Source: CAZKGE01 sp964636405 (GTDB lineage: Bacteria > Bacillota > Clostridia > Christensenellales > CAG-138). From it: a stretch of DNA of 64,000 nt. Location of the stretch: contig CAZWSI010000010.1 of the NCBI GenBank assembly GCA_964636405.1, positions 1 to 64,000 on the forward strand. The letters are read 5' to 3'. The position numbers and the translations under genes were made by a program. The notes under the pieces were generated by a model that did not search any database, was not told where the DNA came from, and saw nothing but the letters and a program-made list of their open reading frames with translations. The first letter of the stretch is position 1, and each line of letters starts with the position of its first letter. Shown in pieces: positions 15,692-23,582 of the stretch.

Positions 15692-17153
15692 CCCGGGTTG
15701 CCACGCGCTCGACAAAGGCCCGGTCGTGCTCGACCAGAAGCATGGTCTGCCGCGCGTCCAAAATGAGCGCTTCAAGCTGGCTGCGCGAGAGGATATCCAC
15801 ATAATTAAGCGGCTCGTCCCATACATAGAGATGCGCGCTCTGGCAAAGACTCGCCCCGAGCAGCACCTTCTTTTTTTGCCCCAGCGAATAGCTCTCCATG
15901 GGCTTTTCAAACTGCACGCGCGGAAAATCCAGCTTGCGCAGCACCGTCATAAACCGCGTGCGGTCGAGCCCGAGTCCGTCGCCGTATGCCGTAAGGGAGC
16001 CGGAGAGGAACGACGCGTCCTGCGGCACGCGCGAGAACGTAAGTCCCGAGGCGCGGCGCACGTCGCCGGCAGAGGGCGCGTCCTCGCCAGCAAGGAGCCG
16101 AAGCAGGCTGCTCTTGCCGCAGCCGTTGCGTCCCACGAGCGCGATGCGCTCCCCGCGCGAAACGGTGAGCGAGAGCGGCCCGCACACCCTCCGGCCATCG
16201 TAACAGATCGTTACCTCCCGCGCTTCAATCAAGCGCGCCGCGTGATGCGCAAGGGGCGTGAGCTTGAGCGCGTCGCTGCGCTCAAGGTTCTTTAAGAGCC
16301 CCTCCTTTTCCTCCGCCGCGGCAGAAAAACGCCCCTCAATGGCCTTGGAGCGCTTCATCATCTTGGCGGACTTCGCGCCGATAAAGCCGCGGTTTGCTAC
16401 CTTGTCCGCCACGCCCGCGCCGATCTTGGTGCGCTCCGCCTTGTCCGACCACTCCGCCGTGCGGGCAGCCGCCGCGCGCAAAGAAGCGATTTCCTTTTCA
16501 AGGCGCTCGTTTTCCGCCTGCTCAAACGCGTCCAGCCGTCTGCGGTTTTCCTCCCAGGTGGAGTAATTGCCCCGTTGCAGCTCGATATCCGCGCGGTTGA
16601 CGGACAAAACGTGGTCGATGCAGCCGTCGAGAAACGCCCGGTCGTGCGAAACGAGGATAAAGCCCCGCTTGCCGCTTAAGTAGCGGGAAACGAGCGCGCG
16701 GCCGTGCATATCGAGGTGATTGGTCGGCTCGTCGATGAGCAGAAAGCGCGCGCTTCGCGAAAAGAGCGCCGCGAGCAGGAGCTTGGTGCGCTCGCCCATG
16801 CTGAGCGTGGAGAAGGGGCGGTCGAGCACGTTTTCCGCAACCTGCAAAAGCGAAAGCTCGCGCAAAAGCCGCCATTCCTCCGCGTCGGAAACGGAAAGCA
16901 GCAGTTCGCGGGCGAGCGCGTTTGGGTCTGCGATAGGAAAGGGGAAATAATCAAAGCCCACCGACGCCGCAATCTTGCCCCGGTAGGGGTATTGGTTCAT
17001 AAGCAAGCGCAAAAAGGTCGTTTTGCCGCGCCCGTTGCGGCCCACGAAGCCCAGCTTCCAGTCCGTATCGAGCGTGAGCGAAACGTGCTCAAAAATATTG
17101 TCATAGCTGCCGGGGTAGGCAAAGCTGAGGTCGGTTACCTGGATTTGAGACAT
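15678..17153 (-). CDS. ABC-F ribosome-protection ATPase (Lsa/Vga-like)
   Basis: A 491-residue soluble twin-ATPase of the ABC-F type, which binds the ribosomal E site and dislodges antibiotics from the peptidyl-transferase centre. Both nucleotide sites are intact: GRNGRGKTT, LSMGERTK and LLIDEPTNHLD in the first half; GRNGCGKSS, YSLGQKKK and YVWDEPLNYVD in the second. The EPLNYVD and YSLGQKKK forms are characteristic of the antibiotic-resistance branch (Lsa, Vga, CplR-type) rather than of EttA or Uup. The start ATG at 17151-17153 has GGAGGG upstream. The transcript has a leader of about 155 nt with a short leader ORF and a hairpin, consistent with drug-inducible attenuation. Which drugs it protects against (lincosamide, pleuromutilin, streptogramin A) cannot be told. 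Confidence 0.88.
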   Translation of the reverse strand: MSQIQVTDLSFAYPGSYDNIFEHVSLTLDTDWKLGFVGRNGRGKTTFLRLLMNQYPYRGKIAASVGFDYFPFPIADPNALARELLLSVSDAEEWRLLRELSLLQVAENVLDRPFSTLSMGERTKLLLAALFSRSARFLLIDEPTNHLDMHGRALVSRYLSGKRGFILVSHDRAFLDGCIDHVLSVNRADIELQRGNYSTWEENRRRLDAFEQAENERLEKEIASLRAAAARTAEWSDKAERTKIGAGVADKVANRGFIGAKSAKMMKRSKAIEGRFSAAAEEKEGLLKNLERSDALKLTPLAHHAARLIEAREVTICYDGRRVCGPLSLTVSRGERIALVGRNGCGKSSLLRLLAGEDAPSAGDVRRASGLTFSRVPQDASFLSGSLTAYGDGLGLDRTRFMTVLRKLDFPRVQFEKPMESYSLGQKKKVLLGASLCQSAHLYVWDEPLNYVDILSRSQLEALILDARQTMLLVEHDRAFVERVATRVIEL

Positions 17154-17189
17154 AAAGCCCTCCAAAACAAAAACAATTCGCGTCCCAAC

Positions 17190-17211
17190 CGTTTTGCCTC
17201 CCGGCAAAACG
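17190..17211 (-). promoter_or_regulatory. Attenuator-like hairpin in the ABC-F leader
   Basis: A perfect 9-bp stem (CGTTTTGCC / GGCAAAACG) with a 4-nt loop, 37 nt upstream of the ABC-F start. On the transcript, flanking CGCG repeats could extend it, and a TTGTTTTTG tract follows about 16 nt later, so it can be read as a terminator or a translational attenuator. Confidence 0.55.
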
Positions 17212-17276
17212 CGCGCACAGCAAAAGCGAACCGAAGCTCTTCTCCGGCGCGCCCGCGCGATGCGTTTACAATGGGG

Positions 17277-17288
17277 TTAGCGAATCAT
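17277..17288 (-). CDS. Three-codon leader peptide (Met-Ile-Arg) upstream of ABC-F
   Basis: On the minus strand a full Shine-Dalgarno GGAGG (17295-17299), a 6-nt spacer, then ATG ATT CGC TAA. It lies 20 to 30 nt after the predicted transcription start and about 120 nt before the ABC-F start. Very short leader ORFs of this kind sense ribosome-stalling antibiotics in known inducible ABC-F, erm and cat leaders. Function here is inferred from position and the strong ribosome site. Confidence 0.6.
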   Translation of the reverse strand: MIR

Positions 17289-17316
17289 TCCGTTCCTCCG
17301 GGCCTTATTTGACCCC

Positions 17317-17345
17317 AGCATACCAGAAAACGGCCGCGCTGTAAA
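17317..17345 (-). promoter_or_regulatory. Sigma-A promoter of the ABC-F gene
   Basis: TTTACA, 17 bp, TATGCT, with a TGn extension before the -10. It gives a leader of about 155 nt holding the Met-Ile-Arg leader ORF and the hairpin. Confidence 0.65.
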
Positions 17346-17405
17346 GAAAAACCGCGCGCGAAAACCGTCCGCTTTTGACTCCGCGTTTCCAATTTGCCGC
17401 ATCTA

Positions 17406-17414
17406 TGGTATACT
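17406..17414 (+). promoter_or_regulatory. Extended -10 promoter for the ECF sigma factor
   Basis: TGGTATACT, the same extended -10 as at pepF, 75 bp upstream of the start at 17489. No good -35. With the ABC-F features it fills the 335-bp divergent region 17154-17488. Confidence 0.5.
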
Positions 17415-17488
17415 GACTGCGAAAAATCATGCCGCCCCGCAACCGCCGCCCCCCCGGCGCGGTGTTATGGGTGGAAGAAAGGACGACG

Positions 17489-17995
17489 ATGGAACAGCAG
17501 CAGGCAGCGGCGCGGCTGACCGCCCACGACGAAGGCGTGGAAGCGCTGTACGGACGTTATGCCGACATGGTGTACCGATTGGCCTTTTTGCGGACCAGGA
17601 GCGGCACGGACGCGGACGACGTGCTGCAGGAGGTCTTCCTGAGGGCTTTGCGCGCAAACCCGGTCTGGCGCGACCGCGAGCACCAGAAGGCGTGGTTTAT
17701 CCGCGTAACGATCAACTGCACAAAGTCGCTTTTGACCTCTGCCTTCCGCCGCCACACCGCGCCCCTCGACGACAATCTCTTAACCGAGATGGAGGAGCGC
17801 ACCGAGGTGTACGGCAAGGTTTTGCAGCTTCCCGTAAAGTACCGCACGATCGTGCACCTGTACTATTACGAGGGCTATCATGTGGAGGAGATCGCGCGGA
17901 TGCTGTCCGCCAATCCTTCCACCGTCAAGTCCTGGCTCTTCCGCGCACGCGATATGCTGCGGGAAGAATTGAAAGGGGAGTTCCTTGATGTTTGA
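17489..17995 (+). CDS. ECF-type RNA polymerase sigma factor
   Basis: A 168-residue extracytoplasmic-function sigma factor. Region 2 (YGRYADMVYRLAFLRTRSGTDADDVLQEVFLRAL, in two parts around residues 20-55) and region 4 (LPVKYRTIVHLYYYEGYHVEEIARML, then PSTVKSWLFRARDML) are both present, with no region 3. ATG at 17489 with AAAGGA upstream is preferred to an in-frame ATG at 17429 that lies close to the -10. The last codons overlap the start of a membrane-anchored beta-propeller protein by 8 bp; sigma factor and regulator are usually coupled this way. The regulon is not visible in the window. Confidence 0.93.
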   Translation: MEQQQAAARLTAHDEGVEALYGRYADMVYRLAFLRTRSGTDADDVLQEVFLRALRANPVWRDREHQKAWFIRVTINCTKSLLTSAFRRHTAPLDDNLLTEMEERTEVYGKVLQLPVKYRTIVHLYYYEGYHVEEIARMLSANPSTVKSWLFRARDMLREELKGEFLDV

Positions 17996-20141
17996 CGAGC
18001 AGTATCGCCGTGACAATGAAAGGCTGCATGCCGGGGGAGAATTGCTCATGGAGATAAACAAAAAGTGGAAGAAGGAGCGGCGGGCCGCATCCTCGCGCAA
18101 TCGCTTTGTGCGCTATGGCGCGGTGGCGGCGGCGCTGGTGCTGCTTGTTGGCGGAACGGTCGGCGTGCTGCTTTCGCAGGGCGTTTTCGGCGGCGCGGAG
18201 AGCGGTGCGGCGGACAGCGCGTCCACCGTGTTCACGGCCGAAAGCGCGCCCCGCTCGCCCGCCTCCCTGCGCGCGGAGAGCGCGGATATGGCCAAGGACA
18301 CAAGCGCTTCCAGGGGGAATGCAGACGCCAACACGCTGGAGCAAGCCGCCAGCTACGACGCAATCTATGCTGTGCTGAACGGCATGGCGAGCGCGCAGGG
18401 CCTGTGGCGCTCGGAGGCCGGCATGGAAACGGCCCTTACCACGGACGCGGCGGCGTCGCTGCCGGAGCCCGCGCCGCAAGCCACCTCCGCGCCCGTGAGC
18501 AACGAGAGCGCGGCCGCTGAAATGGACGGCGGAGCCTTTGATGCCAACAAGGGCGGCGCGAACGATTATTCCGAAACGAACGTGCAGGTCGCGGGCGTGG
18601 ACGAGGCGGATATCATCAAAACCGACGGCAAATACATCTATTATCTGGCCGGCAACCAGCTTGTAATCGCCGAGGCGGCGGGCAAGGACACCAAGCTCCT
18701 TTCCTCCGAGCCCTATGCCGATTCAGAAGGCTTCTGGGGCTATTCCTCCGAACTATACGTGTCCGGCGACCGGCTCATGATCATCATGCAGGGCACGCAG
18801 CTTGTGTGGGCCCGCGCGGCGGACGGCGGCACGTATCAGGACAACCGCGCGCAGACCCGCTCGGCTGTGTACGATATTTCCGACCGCGCCAAGCCGAGAC
18901 TTGTGACCACCCTGGGCCAGAGCGGGCATTATGTAAGCTCCCGCATGGCGGACGGCTATGTGTATGTCATAACCAGCCAGTACATGTATGGCATCGTGCG
19001 CGACGAGCCTGCCACCTTCGTGCCCACGCTCGAGCGGGACGGCGTGTCCGGCGCCCTGGACGCCGGGAGCGTATATATTTATAACAATCCCGGCGAGCCC
19101 GCGTACACGGTCGTTTCCTCCTTCGCGCTGGAGACGGGGACAAAGCACGCGGAGGCCAAGGCCGTGCTTGGCGCTTCGGGCGAGGTATATTGCAGCGGCG
19201 AAAGCCTCATTTTGATGGCCTCCGATAATCAGGAGGAGGTGAGCGAAATCGCGCCCGACGAGAACGGCAAAAACGTGCAGATCACGCGCTCACGCTCGAG
19301 CACACGCCTCACGCGCTTCACGCTCGACAAGGGGAAAATCACCAAGCAGGCTTCCGGGCGCGTGAAGGGAACCATGCTCAACCAGTTTGCCATCGACGAA
19401 TATGAGGGCGTGATACGCGTGGTTACCACCGTGAGCGAGTGGGAGCAGCGCATCTATACCGACGGCGTGGACACCTACGAATGGGACAACACGGACGCGA
19501 ACGCGCTCTATACCCTTGACCTCGATTTTGCGCTTCTGGGCTCCATTGAGGCGCTTGCAAAGGACGAGTGGGTCGAAAGCGTGCGCTTCGACGGGGATAT
19601 CGCGTACTTTGTGACCTTCCGGCAGGTGGACCCGCTCTTTACGGTGGATCTGTCGGACGCGAAGGACCCGAAGCTTCTCGGCGCCCTCAAGCTCCCGGGC
19701 TTTTCGGAATACCTGCATCCTTATTCAGACACGCGGCTGCTGGGCGTGGGCTACGACGCGGATGAGGAGACCGGCCGCAGGCTGGGCGTGAAGCTTGCCA
19801 TGTTCGATGTTTCCGACAAAAAGGACGTGAAGGAGCTTAAGGGCTATCAGCTGAGCGCGGACTATACCATGGTGGGCGAAAACCACAAGAGCATCCTCGT
19901 AAGCCCCGGCAAGGATATCATCGCCTTCCCGGCGGACAACAGCTACTATATCTTCGGCTATTCGGACGAAAAGGGCTTTTACGAGCGCGCGCGCATCGAG
20001 CTGGAGGGCGGCACGTGGGGCTGGAGCCTGCGCGGCCTGTTTATCGGCGAGTGCTTCTATGTGGCGTCCGAATCGGGCCTGTATGTGTTCGCCCTGTCGG
20101 ACTTTTCACGGCTCGCCTCGCTGACCATCGCCTACGGATGA
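17988..20141 (+). CDS. Membrane-anchored beta-propeller protein, candidate anti-sigma/sensor
   Basis: A 717-residue protein with a basic cytoplasmic N-terminus of about 40 residues (FDEQYRRDNERLHAGGELL, then EINKKWKKERR), one transmembrane helix near residues 42-63, a low-complexity Ala/Ser linker to about residue 185, and a large extracellular domain starting with NVQVAGVDEADIIKTDGKYIY. That motif marks the PF09826-type secreted beta-propeller family. The ATG at 17988 is 8 bp inside the ECF sigma gene and has AAGGGGAG at good spacing. Topology and gene order match anti-sigma factors, with the propeller as possible envelope sensor; no zinc anti-sigma (HxxxCxxC) motif is present, so this is inference. 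What it senses is unknown. Confidence 0.85.
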   Translation: MFDEQYRRDNERLHAGGELLMEINKKWKKERRAASSRNRFVRYGAVAAALVLLVGGTVGVLLSQGVFGGAESGAADSASTVFTAESAPRSPASLRAESADMAKDTSASRGNADANTLEQAASYDAIYAVLNGMASAQGLWRSEAGMETALTTDAAASLPEPAPQATSAPVSNESAAAEMDGGAFDANKGGANDYSETNVQVAGVDEADIIKTDGKYIYYLAGNQLVIAEAAGKDTKLLSSEPYADSEGFWGYSSELYVSGDRLMIIMQGTQLVWARAADGGTYQDNRAQTRSAVYDISDRAKPRLVTTLGQSGHYVSSRMADGYVYVITSQYMYGIVRDEPATFVPTLERDGVSGALDAGSVYIYNNPGEPAYTVVSSFALETGTKHAEAKAVLGASGEVYCSGESLILMASDNQEEVSEIAPDENGKNVQITRSRSSTRLTRFTLDKGKITKQASGRVKGTMLNQFAIDEYEGVIRVVTTVSEWEQRIYTDGVDTYEWDNTDANALYTLDLDFALLGSIEALAKDEWVESVRFDGDIAYFVTFRQVDPLFTVDLSDAKDPKLLGALKLPGFSEYLHPYSDTRLLGVGYDADEETGRRLGVKLAMFDVSDKKDVKELKGYQLSADYTMVGENHKSILVSPGKDIIAFPADNSYYIFGYSDEKGFYERARIELEGGTWGWSLRGLFIGECFYVASESGLYVFALSDFSRLASLTIAYG

Positions 20142-20202
20142 GCCACACAAAGCGATAACGGCAAAAAGGGGCGCGGCCCACTTCCGTTTCGGCGGAAACA
20201 GG

Positions 20203-20231
20203 TTGCGTCCCTTTTCGCGCTTCGGTATAAT
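20203..20231 (+). promoter_or_regulatory. Sigma-A promoter for DUF2804-HAD
   Basis: TTGCGT, 17 bp, TATAAT, 48 bp upstream of the start at 20280. Confidence 0.7.
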
Positions 20232-20279
20232 AGAGAACAAAGCAGAATTCTGCCGCATTGCCGGAAGGGGGAACATTCT

Positions 20280-21311
20280 ATGAGCGAAAAACGCCTGTCC
20301 GCCGGAAAGCTCCTTGATCACAAGGGACGATTGCTGGAGCGGGGCTACGCCGCGCAGCTTGTGCGCGCGTACGAGCGCAAGGCCGTCAAGGGCGGCGCGC
20401 TGCGCATTAAGGAATGGGATTACTATCTTGTGACGAACGACCGTTTCGGCCTTGCGCTGACCATTGCCGACAATTCCTACATGGGCCTGATCTCCTGCTC
20501 GTTCCTCGATTTTGAAAACGGGACGGAGAAGACGGTTTCGCCCATGTTTTGGCTGCCGTTGGGCAAAACCCGCTTTCCCGCAAGCTCGAAGACCGGGGAC
20601 GTGCAAAAGCGCGTGGGCAAGGACGCCGTGTCCTTTACGCACGAGGCGGGCGGCAGGCGGCTGCGGGCCGACTTTGCCGATTTTGACGGCGCGCCGCTCA
20701 CGGCCGACGTGCTGCTCACCGACGAGCCGCGCGATACCATGGTCATCGCCACGCCCTTTGCGGGCAAGGAAACCGCGTTTTACTACAATCAAAAGATCGT
20801 TGCCATGCGGGCGCAGGGCAGCGTGACCCACAAGGGCAAAACCTACGCCTTTGACCCGAAGGATTCCTTCGGTCTGCTCGATTGGGGGCGCGGCGTGTGG
20901 ACCTACGAAAACACATGGTTCTGGGGGGCGGGCCAGGGCGATTCCCAGGGCCGCACGGTGGGCTTTAACCTGGGCTACGGCTTTGGGGACACCTCGGCCG
21001 CGTCGGAGAACATGCTCTTTATCGACGGCGTGATGCATAAATTCGAGCACGTCGATTTCGGCATTCCGGCAAAGCCGGACGGAACGGACGATTTTCTCGC
21101 GCCCTGGCGCTTTTCGAGCCGGGACGGCCGCTTTGAGGGCGTGTTTACGCCCGTGCTGGATCGCGCCTCCTGCACGAAGGCCGGGCCGATCCTATCCGAT
21201 CAGCATCAGGTATTCGGGCATTTCGACGGAACGCTCGTGCTCGACGGCGGAGAAAGGCTGGCGCTCTCGCACTTTTTGATGATGGCCGAAAAGGTGCACA
21301 ATAAATGGTGA
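20280..21311 (+). CDS. DUF2804 family protein
   Basis: A 343-residue protein that matches the DUF2804 pattern: an N-terminal GKLLDHKGRLLERGYA, IKEWDYYLVTN, and the C-terminal DWGRGVWTYENTWFWGAGQG with many aromatic residues. The family is widespread in Bacillota and Actinobacteria and has a lipocalin/hydroxyneurosporene-synthase-like beta fold; no function is established. There is no signal peptide. GGAAGGGGGAAC precedes the ATG. The stop overlaps the start of the HAD gene (7 bp), so they form a two-gene operon. A role in lipid or hydrophobic small-molecule binding is only a guess. Confidence 0.85.
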   Translation: MSEKRLSAGKLLDHKGRLLERGYAAQLVRAYERKAVKGGALRIKEWDYYLVTNDRFGLALTIADNSYMGLISCSFLDFENGTEKTVSPMFWLPLGKTRFPASSKTGDVQKRVGKDAVSFTHEAGGRRLRADFADFDGAPLTADVLLTDEPRDTMVIATPFAGKETAFYYNQKIVAMRAQGSVTHKGKTYAFDPKDSFGLLDWGRGVWTYENTWFWGAGQGDSQGRTVGFNLGYGFGDTSAASENMLFIDGVMHKFEHVDFGIPAKPDGTDDFLAPWRFSSRDGRFEGVFTPVLDRASCTKAGPILSDQHQVFGHFDGTLVLDGGERLALSHFLMMAEKVHNKW

Positions 21312-21946
21312 CCCGCTGCGTAATCTGGGACTGGAACGGAACGCTTCTCGACGATACGCGGCTGTGCTATGAGCTGGCAAACGATATGCGCGCCGAGCGC
21401 GGCATCCCGGTGATGGAGAATGTGGACGCGTACCGGCGGGTGTTCGGCTTCCCGGTGATCGATTATTACCGGCGCATGGGCTATACCTTTGAAAAGGAAA
21501 GCTACGAGGACGTATCGGTGGAGTTTGTCGCGGAGTATATCCGGCGCGTGCCGGGCTGCCCGCTCCAGCCCGGGGTTATGGAAACGCTCTCCGCCGTCCG
21601 AAGAATGGGGCTTATGCAGACGCTGCTTTCGGCTACGGGGCAGGATCGTCTGCTCGAGCAGACGGCGCTGTACCCGGGGTTTGCCCAAAACTTCGACCGC
21701 ATACTGGGCATGACCGATAACCTCGCGCACGGAAAAGCGGAGCTTGCAAGCCGCTTTGTACGCGAAACGGGCTTTAATCCTTCCGAAATCCTCTTTGTTG
21801 GGGACACGGACCACGATTTTGAGGTCGCTTCGGCCGCGCGCTGCCGCTGCGTGCTGCTTACCTGCGGCCATCAAACGCGCGCGGCGCTCGAACGCTGCGG
21901 CGCGCCGCTGCTCTCCGGGCCGTCCGAGGTGCTCGCGCATTTGTAA
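21305..21946 (+). CDS. HAD-family hydrolase (phosphoglycolate phosphatase-like)
   Basis: A 213-residue HAD-superfamily phosphatase. Motif I is DWNGTLLDD (Asp9 nucleophile), motif II is the LLSATGQ stretch, Lys at about residue 140 is in GKAELASRF, and motif IV is VGDTDHDFEVA. The usual acid/base Asp two residues after the nucleophile is Asn11 here, which is unusual for a phosphatase and may lower or alter activity. A helical cap lies between residues about 18 and 90. It is translationally coupled to the DUF2804 gene and followed by a terminator. The substrate is unknown. Confidence 0.88.
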   Translation: MVTRCVIWDWNGTLLDDTRLCYELANDMRAERGIPVMENVDAYRRVFGFPVIDYYRRMGYTFEKESYEDVSVEFVAEYIRRVPGCPLQPGVMETLSAVRRMGLMQTLLSATGQDRLLEQTALYPGFAQNFDRILGMTDNLAHGKAELASRFVRETGFNPSEILFVGDTDHDFEVASAARCRCVLLTCGHQTRAALERCGAPLLSGPSEVLAHL

Positions 21947-21978
21947 AAGACTTACATACTTGTAACGTTTTCGTAAAC

Positions 21979-22010
21979 AGGCCGCCCGCGCGCTTGCGGG
22001 GGCCTTTTTT
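21979..22010 (+). terminator. Intrinsic terminator after the HAD gene
   Basis: AGGCC-G-CCCGC / GCGGG-GGCCT hairpin with one bulge, followed by six Ts. Confidence 0.85.
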
Positions 22011-22061
22011 GTCGCATACACTGGAGAAAGAAAATCTGCCTTTTGCTGGAAGGAAGCTGCC

Positions 22062-23504
22062 ATGAAACGCTGCGCGCTTGCCATTTTGCTTGTTGCGATC
22101 CTGCTTTGCGGGCTTTTTGCGCCCGCCGCGCCCGCTTTTGCCGCGGAACCGACGACGGGGGAGATCACGGGCAGCAATGTCGCCTTTCGCAGCGGTCCCT
22201 CGGGTTCGTCCAAGGTCATTAAGCGCCTTGCCAAGGGCACGAGCGTAAGCATATTGGCCTACAATGTCAACGCGGAGTGGCACAAGGTTACGACGGACGG
22301 CAAAACGGGCTATGTCAACCGTCTGTATGTGCATATCAATCTGACCGCAAGCGGGAACGGGGCGCTTGTCGGCGTGGTAACCAACTGCAAAAGCGAGGTG
22401 AACGTGCGCAAGACGCCTTCGGCTTCGGGCGCGCTTTTGGGCACGGCCAGGCTGGGCGCAAGCTATCAGGTGACCAGGCGCAACGCGGCGGAGGGCTGGC
22501 ACGAAATCGCCTTCGACGGCGCGACGGGCTACATCGCGGACAAATACCTTGCCGTCAACGTGAAGGCCGGCGACAATCAGCTCAGCAGCCTGTCCGTCAT
22601 CGGCGGCACGCTTTCGCCCAGCTTCGCGCCGGGCGAATACGGCTATGTGGTCGTTGCCGACGGATCGGAGATTACCATCGGCGCGACGGCCAACGACGGC
22701 GTGCGCGTGAGCGTGGACGGAACGGGCAAGAGCAGCGTCACCTTCTCCATGCCTTCCTCGGGCTCCTCCCGCACGGTGCGCATTTCGGTCGGCGGCAAAA
22801 TCCGCTATTCCGTGTATATCGTGCGCAACGCCCTCATTGTGGGCACGTGGAACATCAAGCGCGGCTCCGATAAGCTCGTCGAGCAGGGCTGCCAAATCGA
22901 GGGGCAGCAGGCGGATCTGATCGGTTTACAGGAGGTGTACCAGAGCAAAAAGACGGAGAGCGTGGTGGACAACCTCCTTTCGCTGCGCACAAAGGACTTG
23001 CAGTATACGAGCTTCATGCCCACGCTTGACTACGCGGGCGGCGCGCAATACGGTCTTGGCGTTTTAAGCCGCCACAAGTTCCGCAGTCAGGAAACCTACA
23101 CGCTGTCAAGCGCGGACAAGGAACCCCGCGCGCTGCAAAAGGTCGTCGTCAGCGTGGACGGCAAAAAGGTATCGTTCTACAATACGCATTTCTCCTACGA
23201 TTCCTCCGCGCTGCGCACCAAACAGTTTGCGGAGGTGCTCAGCATCCTCGAAAAGGATAAAAACGAATACAAGATCCTCGTGGGCGATTTTAACGCGAAC
23301 GCCTCGGAATACGCGAAATTGAAGGGCTATGTGACGCTCAACCGAAGCGACACCAGATTTTATAGCTTCGACGGCTCCTCCATTTCCAAAAATGAGATCG
23401 ACAACATCATCGTATCGAAAAACATTACCGTGCTGAATGTGCGCATGCTCACGGGCGGCTATTCCGATCACAAGGCGCTCTACGCCTATCTGCGGCTGGA
23501 TTAG
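22062..23504 (+). CDS. Secreted SH3b/endonuclease-exonuclease-phosphatase protein
   Basis: A 480-residue exported protein. A signal peptide (residues 1-27, ending APAFA) is followed by two bacterial SH3 domains (about 30-90 with NVAFRSGPSGSSKVIKRL; about 105-165 with EVNVRKTPSASGALLG), a cadherin-like beta-sandwich near 170-250 (LSSLSVIGGTLSPSFAPGEYGY), and an EEP nuclease/phosphodiesterase domain. Catalytic motifs are TWNIKRG, GLQEV, NTHFSYD, VGDFNA and the final SDHKAL. SH3b domains bind peptidoglycan, so the enzyme is probably held in the wall and acts on extracellular nucleic acid or phosphodiesters. It is a single gene between two terminators. Domain calls are by eye. Confidence 0.88.
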   Translation: MKRCALAILLVAILLCGLFAPAAPAFAAEPTTGEITGSNVAFRSGPSGSSKVIKRLAKGTSVSILAYNVNAEWHKVTTDGKTGYVNRLYVHINLTASGNGALVGVVTNCKSEVNVRKTPSASGALLGTARLGASYQVTRRNAAEGWHEIAFDGATGYIADKYLAVNVKAGDNQLSSLSVIGGTLSPSFAPGEYGYVVVADGSEITIGATANDGVRVSVDGTGKSSVTFSMPSSGSSRTVRISVGGKIRYSVYIVRNALIVGTWNIKRGSDKLVEQGCQIEGQQADLIGLQEVYQSKKTESVVDNLLSLRTKDLQYTSFMPTLDYAGGAQYGLGVLSRHKFRSQETYTLSSADKEPRALQKVVVSVDGKKVSFYNTHFSYDSSALRTKQFAEVLSILEKDKNEYKILVGDFNANASEYAKLKGYVTLNRSDTRFYSFDGSSISKNEIDNIIVSKNITVLNVRMLTGGYSDHKALYAYLRLD

Positions 23505-23540
23505 CGCAGAAAGGGCCGGCCTAAACGATAAGAAGCACAA

Positions 23541-23564
23541 AAGCCGGGCAAGCGCGCCCGGCTT
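23541..23564. terminator. Bidirectional terminator
   Basis: AAGCCGGGC / GCCCGGCTT with a 6-nt loop, between two convergent genes. It has TTATT on the plus side and TTTTG on the minus side. Confidence 0.75.
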
Positions 23565-23582
23565 ATTGCTGCGCGTTTCTTG

